NCBI GenBank assembly: GCA_965226245.1
Contig: CBDDCL010000015.1
Location: 6,572,001-6,636,000 of the forward strand
DNA from: CBDCYS01 sp965226245
Lineage (GTDB): Bacteria > Acidobacteriota > Terriglobia > Bryobacterales > UBA6623
Direction: 5' to 3'
DNA length: 64,000 nucleotides
This document shows positions 52,540-61,510 of this stretch, piece after piece. Position numbers and translations under genes: made by a program. The first letter of the stretch is position 1; each line of letters starts with the position of its first letter. The notes beneath the pieces are model-generated. The model was not told the origin of the DNA and ran no database searches. It saw only the letters and a list, made by a program, of their open reading frames with translations.

Positions 52540-54264
52540 ATGGCGACGAAGCTACCGCCGACCGCCGAGCCGGTGGAGCCGGAAATTTCACCCGCATCGG
52601 GCCATGCCGGCATCGTGCGATCGGCCGGGATCGTCAGCGCGGCGGTGCTTTTCAGCCGCATTACAGGGCTGGTTCGTGAAGTCGTATTCGCCAAGTATTT
52701 CGGAGCGAGCATGGTCTTCGACGCCTTTTTGGCGGCTTTTCGGATACCCAACCTTACCCGCGACCTGCTTGCCGAAGGCGCCCTCTCCGCTGCCTTTGTC
52801 ACCACCTTCTCCCAGTGCCTGGCGGCCAAGGGGGACCAGGAAGCGTTCCGGCTGTCGAATCGCTTGGCGACAGTGCTTGTGCCGATGCTGGGGGTCATCT
52901 GCGTGCTTGGCATAGTCTTCGCGCCGGGACTGGTGGATCTAATGTTTCCCGGTTTCGCCGAGGTGCAGGGCAAGAGGGATCTGACGATCCAGTTGGCGCG
53001 AATCATGATTCCGTTCCTTCTCTTCATTGCACTGGCCGCGAAAGCAATGGGGGTTCTGAACGCCAAGGGGATTTTCGGCGTCCCCGCCCTTGCGTCGGCT
53101 TTTTTCAACATCGTGGCGGTGGCCGCCGGGTTGACGCTTGGTTTCTACTTCGGTCCGATGTTCGGCTTCGAGCCGATCGTGGGAATGGCCGGCGGCACGC
53201 TGTTAGGCGGGATGACGCAGTACCTGTGCCAATGGCCGACGCTGCGCAAGACCGGGCTGCGTTACCGTCCGGATTTGGACCTCGCGGACCCGGGACTGCG
53301 TCAGATGCTGTTGCTGATGGGTCCGGCGGTCATCGGCGCGGCGGCGGTGCAAGTGAACGTCGTGGTGAATAGTATTTTCGCCTCGCAGATCACCAATGAC
53401 GCCGGGCTGGTCATGGACGGGCCCGTATCGTGGCTGGGCTACGCGTTTCGGTTCATGCAGCTTCCGCTGGGGTTGTTTGGCGTAGCTGTTGCCTCGGCGA
53501 CGCTGCCGTCCATTTCTCGAAGTGCCGGGCAAGGGCGCATCAGCGAGTTCCGGGAAACTCTGTCGCGATCGCTTGGGCTGGTCTTCTTGCTGACAATTCC
53601 GTCAGCCGTGGGATTGATTGTTCTCAGCCGGCCGCTGGTCGGCGTCGTATTTCAGCGCGGTCAGTTTACGGCCACGGATACGGAGCAGACGGCGCTGGCC
53701 CTCTCTTTCTACTGCCTGGGGCTGGCCGGATACGCGGCCATCAAAGTGCTGACGCCAGCCTATTACGCTCTCAACGATGTTCGAATCCCGATGGCGGCCA
53801 GCGTCGTGTCGATCTTTCTCAACTACTTGCTCAACTGGACGTTCATCCGTGTTCTCGGCTGGGGGCATGGGGGGCTTGCCTTCTCCACTTCTTTAGTGGC
53901 GAGCTTCAACTTCCTGGTTCTGTTTTGGCTCATGAGGAACAAGATTGATGGTATGGAAGGCAGGCGGCTTACCTGGGGCCTAGTCAAGATCGTTGTGGCC
54001 TCGGCGCTGATGGGCCTTTGTTGCTGGCTGTCGTCTTTCGCGGTCCAGGACGTTTTTGGCGAAGGGTCGATGGCACGCTTGTTGAACCTGATTCTTTCGG
54101 TCCCGCTGGGGCTGGCGGTTCTTTACGGAAGTTGCCGTTTCTTGGGAGTCCAAGAGCTCGAGGCAGCTCAGCAGGCCCTTGCCGGACGTCTTCGCGGACG
54201 AGCCGCCGGCTGGCCGGGGAGCGAAAGTTCTCACTATGATAGAATCGACCCCAATGGATACTAA
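52540..54264 (+). CDS. murJ: Lipid II flippase MurJ
   Basis: A 574-residue polytopic membrane protein of the MOP superfamily (MviN), which moves lipid II across the inner membrane for peptidoglycan synthesis. About 14 hydrophobic helices are visible. Family motifs: AAVLFSRITGLVREVVFAKY, MVFDAFLAAFRIPNLTRDLL, AEGALSAAFVTTFSQ and, in the middle, RFMQLPLGLFGVAVASATLP. The start ATG 52540 is preceded by few SD-like bases. The stop lies in a 15-bp sequence that recurs just before the next gene, so the original end probably sat directly upstream of that gene. Confidence 0.93.
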   Translation: MATKLPPTAEPVEPEISPASGHAGIVRSAGIVSAAVLFSRITGLVREVVFAKYFGASMVFDAFLAAFRIPNLTRDLLAEGALSAAFVTTFSQCLAAKGDQEAFRLSNRLATVLVPMLGVICVLGIVFAPGLVDLMFPGFAEVQGKRDLTIQLARIMIPFLLFIALAAKAMGVLNAKGIFGVPALASAFFNIVAVAAGLTLGFYFGPMFGFEPIVGMAGGTLLGGMTQYLCQWPTLRKTGLRYRPDLDLADPGLRQMLLLMGPAVIGAAAVQVNVVVNSIFASQITNDAGLVMDGPVSWLGYAFRFMQLPLGLFGVAVASATLPSISRSAGQGRISEFRETLSRSLGLVFLLTIPSAVGLIVLSRPLVGVVFQRGQFTATDTEQTALALSFYCLGLAGYAAIKVLTPAYYALNDVRIPMAASVVSIFLNYLLNWTFIRVLGWGHGGLAFSTSLVASFNFLVLFWLMRNKIDGMEGRRLTWGLVKIVVASALMGLCCWLSSFAVQDVFGEGSMARLLNLILSVPLGLAVLYGSCRFLGVQELEAAQQALAGRLRGRAAGWPGSESSHYDRIDPNGY

Positions 54265-54268
54265 GCCC
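54254..54268. repeat. 15-bp direct repeat flanking the R1 insertion, left
   Basis: ATGGATACTAAGCCC, exactly repeated at 54559-54573. It includes the murJ stop codon. Confidence 0.75.
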
Positions 54269-54558
54269 AATACTGTCGAATTAGAGACTTTGAGCTTAGA
54301 ACCTTCGCGCCCAGAGCTGTTGGGCCGTTGAGCTGTTGAGCCGTTGAGCCGCGAAGCGGCGCAGGATCCTAGCCCAGGGTGGAGCGAAGCGGAACCCTGG
54401 GTGCGAACTGTCCAGGGTAAGCCCCGGAAGGGGCGTAGGAGCAAACCGGCCCGTTCGTCTCCGCGCGGAGAGCGATATGCGCCGGGCGTTCAACGATGCC
54501 CGAAACAAGACCACGCGCCACGCAGCAAAAAATGTCCGCGGACTGCTAAGTAAACAGT
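54269..54558. repeat. Inserted repeat block with R1 copy c
   Basis: About 290 bp between murJ and the zinc-ribbon gene. It contains a short tandem (GAGCTGTTGAGCCGTTGAGC) and an R1 unit at 54346-54440, and is bounded by a 15-bp direct repeat as if inserted as a unit. No gene is seen in it. Confidence 0.6.
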
Positions 54559-54573
54559 ATGGATACTAAGCCC
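54559..54573. repeat. 15-bp direct repeat flanking the R1 insertion, right
   Basis: Second copy of ATGGATACTAAGCCC, one base before the next start codon. Confidence 0.75.
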
Positions 54574-54574
54574 T

Positions 54575-55333
54575 ATGAACGCTGACCTCAGGTTGATTCG
54601 GGACCTGCAATCCGTCGACACCCGAATCGTTGAGCTCAAGCGGGAAATCGCCAGCCTGCCCAAACACATTGCCGAAATCGAGCGGAAGTTCGAATCCCAC
54701 AAGCAAGCGCTGGCCGCTGACCAGGCCGCTCTCGAAGAAAATCGCAAGGAACGCCGCTTGATGGAGAGTGAGACCGCCAGCTTCGAACAGAAACTCTCCC
54801 ATATTCGAGTACAAATGGGGGAGGCGAAAACAAACGAGGTGTACCGGGCGTTTCAGAAGGAGATCAAGTTTGGCGAGGATGGGATTCGCAAGGTCGAAGA
54901 CCGTATCCTCGACAAGATGATCGAAGCGGAAACAATCGAGCAGAATATCGCCAAAGCTGAACAGGCGTTGCCGATCGAAAGTGAAGCGGTTGCCAAAGAA
55001 ATCACGGAAACAAAGGATCGAGTGGCCAAGGATGATGACGAATTAGTCTTCGCTCAGAAGAAGAGAGAGGCTTTGGCGAGTTCAATCACGCCCGATGTGC
55101 TGAAAATCTACGAGCGGGTGCGCCAGACGCGCGGCGGCAATGCCGTCGCCGAAGTCAGCAACGACTGCTGTCTGGTCTGTAACGTCGTGATGCGCCCGCA
55201 CGTGAGTCAAAGACTGCGGCAGGGAGAGGAAATCCTCACTTGCGAGTCCTGCGGCCGCATTCTTTACTATCCCCCGCTGGACAGTCCGCCAGTCGAGGAC
55301 CCAGCCGGCGGCTCCAACCGCGCAGCTTCCTAG
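54575..55333 (+). CDS. Coiled-coil protein with C4 zinc ribbon (DUF164-type)
   Basis: A 252-residue protein. Residues ~1-175 form a long antiparallel coiled coil (LVLELKREIASL-like heptads, FEQKLSHIRVQMGEAKTNEV, DRVAKDDDELVFAQKKREAL). The C-terminus carries a zinc ribbon CCLVCNVVMRP...LTCESCGRILYYP. This is the zf-RING_7/CT398 family, thought to act as adaptors. It was probably originally adjacent to murJ, now separated by a repeat block. Confidence 0.87.
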   Translation: MNADLRLIRDLQSVDTRIVELKREIASLPKHIAEIERKFESHKQALAADQAALEENRKERRLMESETASFEQKLSHIRVQMGEAKTNEVYRAFQKEIKFGEDGIRKVEDRILDKMIEAETIEQNIAKAEQALPIESEAVAKEITETKDRVAKDDDELVFAQKKREALASSITPDVLKIYERVRQTRGGNAVAEVSNDCCLVCNVVMRPHVSQRLRQGEEILTCESCGRILYYPPLDSPPVEDPAGGSNRAAS

Positions 55334-55419
55334 CAGCCCGTGGTGCAAGCGGGTTCGGCGAAAAATGGGGACTGCCAGCCGATTCTTCGTGCGCACGGCA
55401 CTTCCGCCACGAGCCACTA
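55332..55419. repeat. R2 fold-back element (short form)
   Basis: GCAGCCCGTGGTGCAAGCGG, then CGAAAAATGGGGACTGCCAG, ending CCGCCACGAG. It lacks the middle ~60 bp of the full-length element at 34901-35050. It begins at the stop of the zinc-ribbon gene. Confidence 0.65.
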
Positions 55420-55581
55420 GGCTAGAAGGCATTTCTCACCGAACGGTGAGGCGCGACGTGGCGCGCGCCTCCCGGCGGGCCGCGTCGGCCTCCGGGCCGG
55501 CGTCGCCTCGACAAAGTCCGTTGAGTACCGCGAGCAAGCGCAACGAACCAATGGCGGGCGTGAGAAATACGGGCTAGCTAG
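55417..55581. repeat. MITE-like element with ATTTCTCAC ends
   Basis: The left end CTAGGCTAGAAGGCATTTCT and the right end TGAGAAATACGGGCTAGCTA (inverted) share GCTAG and ATTTCTCAC. The ~165-bp GC-rich interior has no gene. A right-end-like sequence, TGAGAAACACGGGCTAG, recurs at 62280-62296. Confidence 0.5.
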
Positions 55582-55610
55582 ACCGACATTTCGTCCCCGA
55601 CACTCCGACA

Positions 55611-56789
55611 ATGGATACGCCCCCAACAGCACTCACCCGTCTCAGTGAAGAAGAGCGGCTGTATCGAGATACGGTTCGGCGCTTCGCCGTCGATCAAATC
55701 CAGCCCCATGTGCGCCAGATGGATGAGCGGGGCGAGTTCCGTCCTGACCTGATCCGGCAATTCTTTGAGCTGGGGCTGATGGGCATCCAAGCGCCCGAGC
55801 AGTACGGCGGACAGGAGGGATCGTTCTTCATGGCGGCGCTGGCGGTCGAAGCGCTTTCGACGGTCGATCCCGCGGCGGCGGTCATCGTCGATGTGCAGAA
55901 CACGCTCTTCAACAATGCCTTGTTGCGATGGGGCGACGCCGATCAGAAACAGAGATGGTTGCCCCGTGCCTGCCGGGACACAATCGGGGCTTATGCGCTC
56001 TCAGAAGCCAGTTCAGGCAGCGATGCCTTTGCGATGGCGACGAGAGCACGAGACAAGGGCGGCCATTTCGAGTTGAGCGGGCGCAAGTTGTGGATCAGCA
56101 ACGCCAAGGAAGCGGGGCTGTTCATCGTGTTCGCGAACGCCGATCCGGAGGCGGGTTACCGCGGCATCACGGCATTTGTCATTGACCGTGAGGCGCCGGG
56201 TCTCGAGGTCGGCAAGAAAGAAGACAAGCTGGGGATCCGAGCCTCCTCGACTTGCGAGCTGATTCTGGACGGCTGCCATGTGAGCAAGGACAATGTGCTA
56301 GGCGAGGTGGGCAAGGGCTACAAGATCGCGATCGAAACCCTCAACGAAGGCCGTATCGGGATCGGCGCGCAGATGCTCGGCCTCGCCGAAGCGGCGCTCG
56401 ATCACGCCCTCTGTTACGCCAAGGAGCGAAAGCAGTTCGGAAAGCCGATAGCGGAGTTTCAAGGATTGCAGTTTCAGCTCGCCCAGATGGCGACTGAGGT
56501 CGAGGCCGCGCGGCTGCTGGTTTACAATGCGGCGCGTTTGAAGGACGCCGGCGATCCCTACGTCAGCGAGGCCGCGATGGCAAAATACTACGCTTCGGAG
56601 ATGGCCGGCCGCGTCACCGCCAAGGCGATCGACGTGCTGGGAGGCGTGGGCTTCACGAAGGAGTATCCGGTTGAGAAACTCTACCGCGACGCCAAGATCG
56701 GAACGATTTACGAGGGCACGAGTAATATTCAACTGCAAACGATCGCGAAGCAGATCCTGGCGGCGGACGGCAGGCTGTTCGGGACCTAG
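55611..56789 (+). CDS. Acyl-CoA dehydrogenase
   Basis: A 392-residue flavoprotein that oxidises acyl-CoA thioesters to 2-enoyl-CoA, passing electrons to ETF. Family signatures: AYALSEASSGSDA (FAD site), WISNAKEAGLFIVFA, RIGIGAQMLGLAEAALDHAL, QFGKPIAEFQGLQFQLA and the catalytic glutamate Glu368 in GTIYEGTSNIQ. This position of the Glu is that of short/medium-chain and branched-chain enzymes. The start is ATG 55611; the spacer upstream is made of repeats, so its promoter probably lies within about 30 bp. Confidence 0.93.
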   Translation: MDTPPTALTRLSEEERLYRDTVRRFAVDQIQPHVRQMDERGEFRPDLIRQFFELGLMGIQAPEQYGGQEGSFFMAALAVEALSTVDPAAAVIVDVQNTLFNNALLRWGDADQKQRWLPRACRDTIGAYALSEASSGSDAFAMATRARDKGGHFELSGRKLWISNAKEAGLFIVFANADPEAGYRGITAFVIDREAPGLEVGKKEDKLGIRASSTCELILDGCHVSKDNVLGEVGKGYKIAIETLNEGRIGIGAQMLGLAEAALDHALCYAKERKQFGKPIAEFQGLQFQLAQMATEVEAARLLVYNAARLKDAGDPYVSEAAMAKYYASEMAGRVTAKAIDVLGGVGFTKEYPVEKLYRDAKIGTIYEGTSNIQLQTIAKQILAADGRLFGT

Positions 56790-56931
56790 TCTCAATGCCA
56801 TGGCCCCTCCGGGTGGCGGTAGGGCGAAGGCGTCGCCGCTTCGCGGCGAAGGACCGGCAGGATTGCCGGTCGCTACTGCCGCATGTTCGCTGATACGGCT
56901 GCTCGTTGTCGGTGGAGGGCTGGTCGGGACG

Positions 56932-58062
56932 CTACGCTGACAACAGGTTTTCGTGCTGGTGGAGCAGATATTTGTCGGTCATGCCGGCGATGTAGTCGCA
57001 GACGACGCGGTGCAGGGGTTCGACGCTGGCTTGGTTCTGGCTGGCTTGGTTCCGGAAGGAAGCGGGCAATCGCTCGGGACGGCTGATGTAGAACTGGAAC
57101 AGGTCGATTACTTTCTGGTCTGTCCGTCGGCGGTCCTGGTTGAGCTCCGGGGAGTGATAGACCTCACGCGACAGCAATTGCTTGAGCTGTTTCGACGCCT
57201 GCGCCGCTGCGGGGCTCAGGGCGGCAAGCCTCTCGGGGCAATCTCGAACTTGTGCCGCGTTCTGAATATCCGCTTCCAGAGCGGCTGCCCGGGTTCCCTC
57301 GATCAGCCCGGTCACCAGGCGGTCCAGCGTGCGGCGCAATGCCTCGTTGAAAACTTGACGCTCAGACGCCGCGGGATAGCTCGTTTCCGCCTCTCGCATC
57401 AAGCGGTCGAATAACGGCACTTCCCCGCGCGCCGTGTCCGTGTCGATGAGCCCGCCGTCGATCGCGTCGTCCAGGTCGGCGCAATTGTAAGTGATCTCAT
57501 CCGCGGGGTCGATGAGTTGCGCTTCAAGCAAAGGCCGCTGTTCCAGAAGGTATCCTTCCAACTCCGGAAAGGACGCCAAGGCGTAGTCCCTTGAATGCTT
57601 GATGATTCCTTCCCTCACTTCAAAGCTGAGGTTGAGACCCGGAAATGCGGCGTAGCGCTGCTCCAGGTTTTCGACAATCCGCAGTGCGTGCAGGTTGTGG
57701 TCAAAGCCGGCGCCGAACTGCTGCATCTGCTTGTTGAGAACCTCCTCGCCGGAATGACCGAAGGGTGGGTGGCCGATATCGTGGCTGAGGGCCAGCGCTT
57801 CGACCAAATCCTGGTTGAGGGCCAGCGCGGAGGCCACGGTCCGGGCAATTTGGGAGACTTCGATGGTGTGTGTTAAACGATTGCGGAAGTGGTCGGAGTG
57901 GGGCGAGGTGAAGACTTGCGTTTTGTGCTCGAGGCGCCGGAAAGCGCGCGCGTGGATAATGCGGTCGCGGTCTCTCTGGCAGGCGTTGCGGTAGGGATGC
58001 GGCGGTTCGGGGTAGCGCCGGCCGCGGGTTTGGTCGGCGGCGAAACGAAGATGGGCTAGCAC
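56932..58062 (-). CDS. Deoxyguanosinetriphosphate triphosphohydrolase-like protein
   Basis: A 376-residue HD-superfamily enzyme. Metal ligands are seen in RNRLTHTIEVSQIA (H65), ALSHDIGHPPFGHSGE (H94, D95) and later DPADEITYNCADLDDAI (distal Asp). The N-terminal RDRDRIIHARAFRRLEHKTQVF is diagnostic of dGTPase family members. It hydrolyses dNTPs to deoxynucleosides and triphosphate. It starts only 6 bp after the stop of the upstream TPR protein gene on the same strand, so they form an operon. Confidence 0.9.
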   Translation of the reverse strand: MLAHLRFAADQTRGRRYPEPPHPYRNACQRDRDRIIHARAFRRLEHKTQVFTSPHSDHFRNRLTHTIEVSQIARTVASALALNQDLVEALALSHDIGHPPFGHSGEEVLNKQMQQFGAGFDHNLHALRIVENLEQRYAAFPGLNLSFEVREGIIKHSRDYALASFPELEGYLLEQRPLLEAQLIDPADEITYNCADLDDAIDGGLIDTDTARGEVPLFDRLMREAETSYPAASERQVFNEALRRTLDRLVTGLIEGTRAAALEADIQNAAQVRDCPERLAALSPAAAQASKQLKQLLSREVYHSPELNQDRRRTDQKVIDLFQFYISRPERLPASFRNQASQNQASVEPLHRVVCDYIAGMTDKYLLHQHENLLSA

Positions 58063-58068
58063 GGGCCG

Positions 58069-58770
58069 CTAGGAGCCGTCCAACTCGGTGAGCGTCGTTC
58101 CGGCCGATACGCCCGCCGTGCCGGGTTCCTTCATCATCTCCTCGAGAATGGTTTTGGCTTCTTCTTCTTTGTCCGTCGTCGAAAGGTAGCGAGCCAGCGC
58201 CAACTGCGCTCGGGATTTCGGCACGACGCGAGTGGGGTTATCGATGAGGTGCTGGTAGTGGCGGCGTGCTGGCTCATCTTCTTGGCGGCGGGCGTGCAGG
58301 TCGGCCAGCGCCAGTCTTGCCAGGGCAGGGTATTCGCCTTTGTTGTCCACAATTCCTCCCAGCCGTTTCTGGGCTTCCTCCAGCTTTTCTTGCCCGATTT
58401 CCAGCAAGGCCAGGTAGTAGGCCGCAGCGACCGCTTCTTCACCGCCCCCGTATTCACTAATGACTTTCTCTAGCTGTTCGGTGGTGTCGCGAAAGCGGGC
58501 GATCGTGGTAGGAAACGTGATGCCTCCGGGTTGCTGCTCGGTGTCCACCTTGCCGTGGTACATCTCAACGGCCTTGTGGAACTCGGCCCGAGTCTCCGCG
58601 GCGCGGGTTCGCCGATAGCCTGCGTAGGAAACAATGGCGATGATCAGCGCTATGGCGCCTCCGCCCCAGATCAGCAACTGCTTGCGATGCGACGAGACGT
58701 AGACGACGGACTGCCCCACCTCTTCAACGAAGCGGTCTTGCTTGAGTTGCTTTCTTGAAAGCCTTGCCAC
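58069..58770 (-). CDS. TPR-containing single-pass membrane protein (YfgM-like)
   Basis: A 233-residue protein. A basic N-terminus (MARLSRKQLKQDRF) precedes one membrane helix (LLIWGGGAIALIIAIVSYAG, ~33-52), and a periplasmic tail carries helical tetratricopeptide-like repeats (AAAYYLALLEIGQEKLEEAQ, ARLALADLHARRQEDEPARR, AQLALARYLSTTDKEEEAKT). This matches the YfgM/ancillary SecYEG translocon type. It is first in an operon with the dGTPase-like gene; a promoter should lie in 58771-59125. Confidence 0.8.
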   Translation of the reverse strand: MARLSRKQLKQDRFVEEVGQSVVYVSSHRKQLLIWGGGAIALIIAIVSYAGYRRTRAAETRAEFHKAVEMYHGKVDTEQQPGGITFPTTIARFRDTTEQLEKVISEYGGGEEAVAAAYYLALLEIGQEKLEEAQKRLGGIVDNKGEYPALARLALADLHARRQEDEPARRHYQHLIDNPTRVVPKSRAQLALARYLSTTDKEEEAKTILEEMMKEPGTAGVSAGTTLTELDGS

Positions 58771-59125
58771 GTTAGTTCACACGCCTCCGAATCATTATCT
58801 CGCGGGAGCGGCCGCCTCCGCTTGCACGCCGTCGGCGAACCCGGGCCGGTTACCGCTGATATCACCTACTCCGAGCAGCGAGAGGCCCGAGGTTGCCGGC
58901 CAGGCTTCGTTAGTCATTGACCGGCAAAGCTGTAAAGTAGTGCTTACGCGATCATGCTAGCAGCGGTAAAAAACCCTGTCAATCCGGCGGGCAAGAGCTG
59001 TACTGCTCCCTACGAATGCTGAACGAACGGCAAAACGCAGCCTAAGGCATTTCAGAGTAATGCCGATACTATGGATGGAGGTGCATAAACTAAGGTTAAC
59101 ACCTGAATCTTAAGGGAAACACTTG
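58771..59125. other. Divergent promoter region
   Basis: About 355 bp between the TPR gene (minus) and the histidine kinase gene (plus). No gene, tRNA or clear repeat was recognised. It must contain start signals for both directions. Confidence 0.45.
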
Positions 59126-60769
59126 GTGATTTGGCCCTCGGGCATGTATACTCGCTTTGATACCATGCGTGACCTGGAACGGACGCCGCTCCTGTCTCAG
59201 GACGTCGTAGTCTTAAGTGAAAAGGTAAAGTCGTATATCCAGCGGCTGGCGAGGGAGCTTGCGCCGCGGGTCTCGACGATTGAGAAACGCTGGCAGCGGA
59301 GGCTGCCTTCGATCTTCGGCGAAGCGGTCAATGGATCTCATCTAAGGGCCCTGGCATCGATCAATCCCGGCAACTGGTCGGAGGTGCTGGCCGAGGGCCG
59401 CATGAATGAGTTTTTGGAGCAGGTGGAGTATCACGGGCGCTGGCTCGCCAAGCTGGACGTGCCGCCGAACCACGTGCTGGCGTCGCTTCAAGAGTATGAA
59501 AAAGCGCTGCTGCCGGATCTCAAGAAATTCTTTCCGGAGGACTTCAACAGCTACATCTCGGCGCTCGATCATCTCTACTTTTGCGTCAAGCTCACGCTGA
59601 ACAACGCCTACTATCAGGTTCGCGACCTCGAGGCCCGCGCCTTCTACGAGGTGCTGCAGGACCAGCTCGAGTCGGACAGCGTGCAGGATCTGCTGCACCG
59701 GGTGCTCGAGACGCTGATGCGGACGTTCAAGGCGCAAGGCGGCGTGATTTTGCTGCGGGCCCCCTCGTCGCGCAAGCTGCAGGCCAAAGCCTGGAAGGGT
59801 ATGAACGCTGACTTGGCCGCCTGTTTCGACACGGCAGCCAGGCGCGGTTTGGCGGGCAGGATCGCGACGAGCGGAAAACCGATTATCGTGGTGGATGTCG
59901 GCGAAGAGCCGCTCATCAAGAAGCCCGAGATTCGCGCGGCGTTTCGCAGTTTGTGGGGCGTGCCCCTCAGCGTGGCCGGCAAGGGCACGGGGGTTTTGCA
60001 CTTAGGCTTTTCGCAGGAGTATCATTGCCTGCCGCGCGAACTAAAACTGCTCGAGGCGATCTCGGAACGTTGCGCGCACGCCATCGAGAAAGCGCAACTG
60101 CTCGAAGAACTGCACGATAGCAAGGAACAGATACGCCGGCTTGGCGAACACATGCTGACCGTGGAGGAAGAAGAGCGCCGCAGGATCAGCCGCGAACTCC
60201 ATGACGAGGTAGGGCAGTCGATGCTGGTCATCCGGCTCTACCTGGAGATGGTGCAGAGTGATTTGCCGGCGAGCGCCGCTCATCTCAACGCCAAGCTCGA
60301 AGACACGCGGCGGCTGACCGAGCAGACCATCCACGAGATGCGGCGGCTGATTTCCGATCTGAGTCCGAACGTTCTCGAGCAGCTCGGGTTGCCGGCCAGC
60401 ATCCGGCAGTTTGTCACGAACTTCAGCCGAACGTTCCCCGGCAAGGTTCAGCTGCGAATGTCGCGCGTGGATAAACTGCCGAGGGGATCCGAGATTATGC
60501 TTTACCGCCTGGTCCAAGAGTGCTTTACGAATGTGATCAAGCATTCCGGCGCGGATAACGTGGTCTTGAATCTGAGCCGCGGCAACGGCCTGGTCAAGAT
60601 GAAAATGCACGATGACGGTATTGGTTTCGATGTCGAGGAAGCCTCCCAAAAGCACGAGTCGTTCGGCCTCTCTGGAATGAGGGAGAGGGTGGCGCTGCTG
60701 GGCGGTCAAATCGACATCCAGTCGTCTCCGGGCAAGGGGACACGAGTTGAGATTGCCATTCCGGTTTAA
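59126..60769 (+). CDS. Sensor histidine kinase (GAF, HisKA_3, NarL-type partner)
   Basis: About 547 residues, soluble. The N-terminal ~190 residues are globin-sensor-like helical in character (RLARELAPRVSTIEKRWQRR, NHVLASLQEYEKALLPDLKK). A GAF domain follows at ~190-325. The dimerisation/phosphoacceptor helix is ISRELHDEVGQSMLVIRLYL with His359. The HATPase domain has VQECFTNVIKHSGADN and HDDGIGF, with FGLSGMRERV. The GTG at 59126 is supported by AAGGGA upstream; ATG 59144 or 59165 are alternatives. The response regulator gene follows 75 bp later. Confidence 0.9.
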   Translation: MIWPSGMYTRFDTMRDLERTPLLSQDVVVLSEKVKSYIQRLARELAPRVSTIEKRWQRRLPSIFGEAVNGSHLRALASINPGNWSEVLAEGRMNEFLEQVEYHGRWLAKLDVPPNHVLASLQEYEKALLPDLKKFFPEDFNSYISALDHLYFCVKLTLNNAYYQVRDLEARAFYEVLQDQLESDSVQDLLHRVLETLMRTFKAQGGVILLRAPSSRKLQAKAWKGMNADLAACFDTAARRGLAGRIATSGKPIIVVDVGEEPLIKKPEIRAAFRSLWGVPLSVAGKGTGVLHLGFSQEYHCLPRELKLLEAISERCAHAIEKAQLLEELHDSKEQIRRLGEHMLTVEEEERRRISRELHDEVGQSMLVIRLYLEMVQSDLPASAAHLNAKLEDTRRLTEQTIHEMRRLISDLSPNVLEQLGLPASIRQFVTNFSRTFPGKVQLRMSRVDKLPRGSEIMLYRLVQECFTNVIKHSGADNVVLNLSRGNGLVKMKMHDDGIGFDVEEASQKHESFGLSGMRERVALLGGQIDIQSSPGKGTRVEIAIPV

Positions 60770-60844
60770 GTCTTAAGCCGGCGGGTACAGATACGCGAGT
60801 GGGTAGAAACGCTAAAGATTGAAGCAACGAAAAGAGGTTAATCC

Positions 60845-61510
60845 ATGTCGAAAATTCGAGTCTTGTTAACCGATGACCACACCCTGTTTCGCCAGGGGAT
60901 TCACACCCTTCTGGTGGAGGAGACCGACATCGATGTCGTTGGCGAAGCGGCCAACGGCACCGAGGCTGTCGAGAAAGTTGGGCCCATGCGGCCCGATGTG
61001 GTGCTGATGGATATCGGGATGCCGGGGCTTTCGAGCTTCGAAGCCACGCGCCAGATTAAGAAGATTCGTCCCGAGACGAAGATTCTTTTCCTGACCATGT
61101 ACGACGACGAAGATTATTTGGTCGAGTGCATGGAGGTTGGCGGCAGCGGCTACGTGCTCAAAGACAGTCCGGCGCCGCAGCTTCTGGCGGCGATTCGCGA
61201 CGTCTATCGCGGAGGGAGCTACCTGAGTCCCAAAATGCTGTCGCAACTGGTCGATGATTTCCGGTCTCGAATCAAGACCAACCATCGTCAGCCGCGCTTC
61301 GCGACACTGACCCCGCGCGAGAAAGAAATCTTGAAGTTCCTGGCGGAAGGCCAGTCCGTCAAAGAGATCGCGACGCACTTGAACCTGAGCGTCAAGACCA
61401 TCGAGGCGCATAAGTTCAATCTGATGCGCAAGCTCGACATTCACAACAAGGCGCAACTGGTTCAGTACGCGATCCAGAAAAAGATCATCAAGATCCCGGT
61501 CGGTCCCTAG
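60845..61510 (+). CDS. Response regulator, NarL/LuxR type
   Basis: A 221-residue protein. The receiver domain has the acidic pair D10-D11 (LLTDDHTLFRQGIHTLL), the phosphoacceptor Asp56 in DVVLMDIGMPG and a K in YVLKDSPAPQ. A GerE/LuxR helix-turn-helix covers ~148-210 (LTPREKEILKFLAEGQSVKE, SVKTIEAHKFNLMRKLDIHN). It is the cognate partner of the upstream HisKA_3 kinase. ATG 60845 follows an AAGAGG site eight bases upstream. Confidence 0.95.
   Translation: MSKIRVLLTDDHTLFRQGIHTLLVEETDIDVVGEAANGTEAVEKVGPMRPDVVLMDIGMPGLSSFEATRQIKKIRPETKILFLTMYDDEDYLVECMEVGGSGYVLKDSPAPQLLAAIRDVYRGGSYLSPKMLSQLVDDFRSRIKTNHRQPRFATLTPREKEILKFLAEGQSVKEIATHLNLSVKTIEAHKFNLMRKLDIHNKAQLVQYAIQKKIIKIPVGP

Noticed and set aside
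58771..59125. Possible tRNA or structured RNA in a GC-rich divergent spacer
   Set aside because: No acceptor-stem pairing or T-arm consensus could be matched on either strand.
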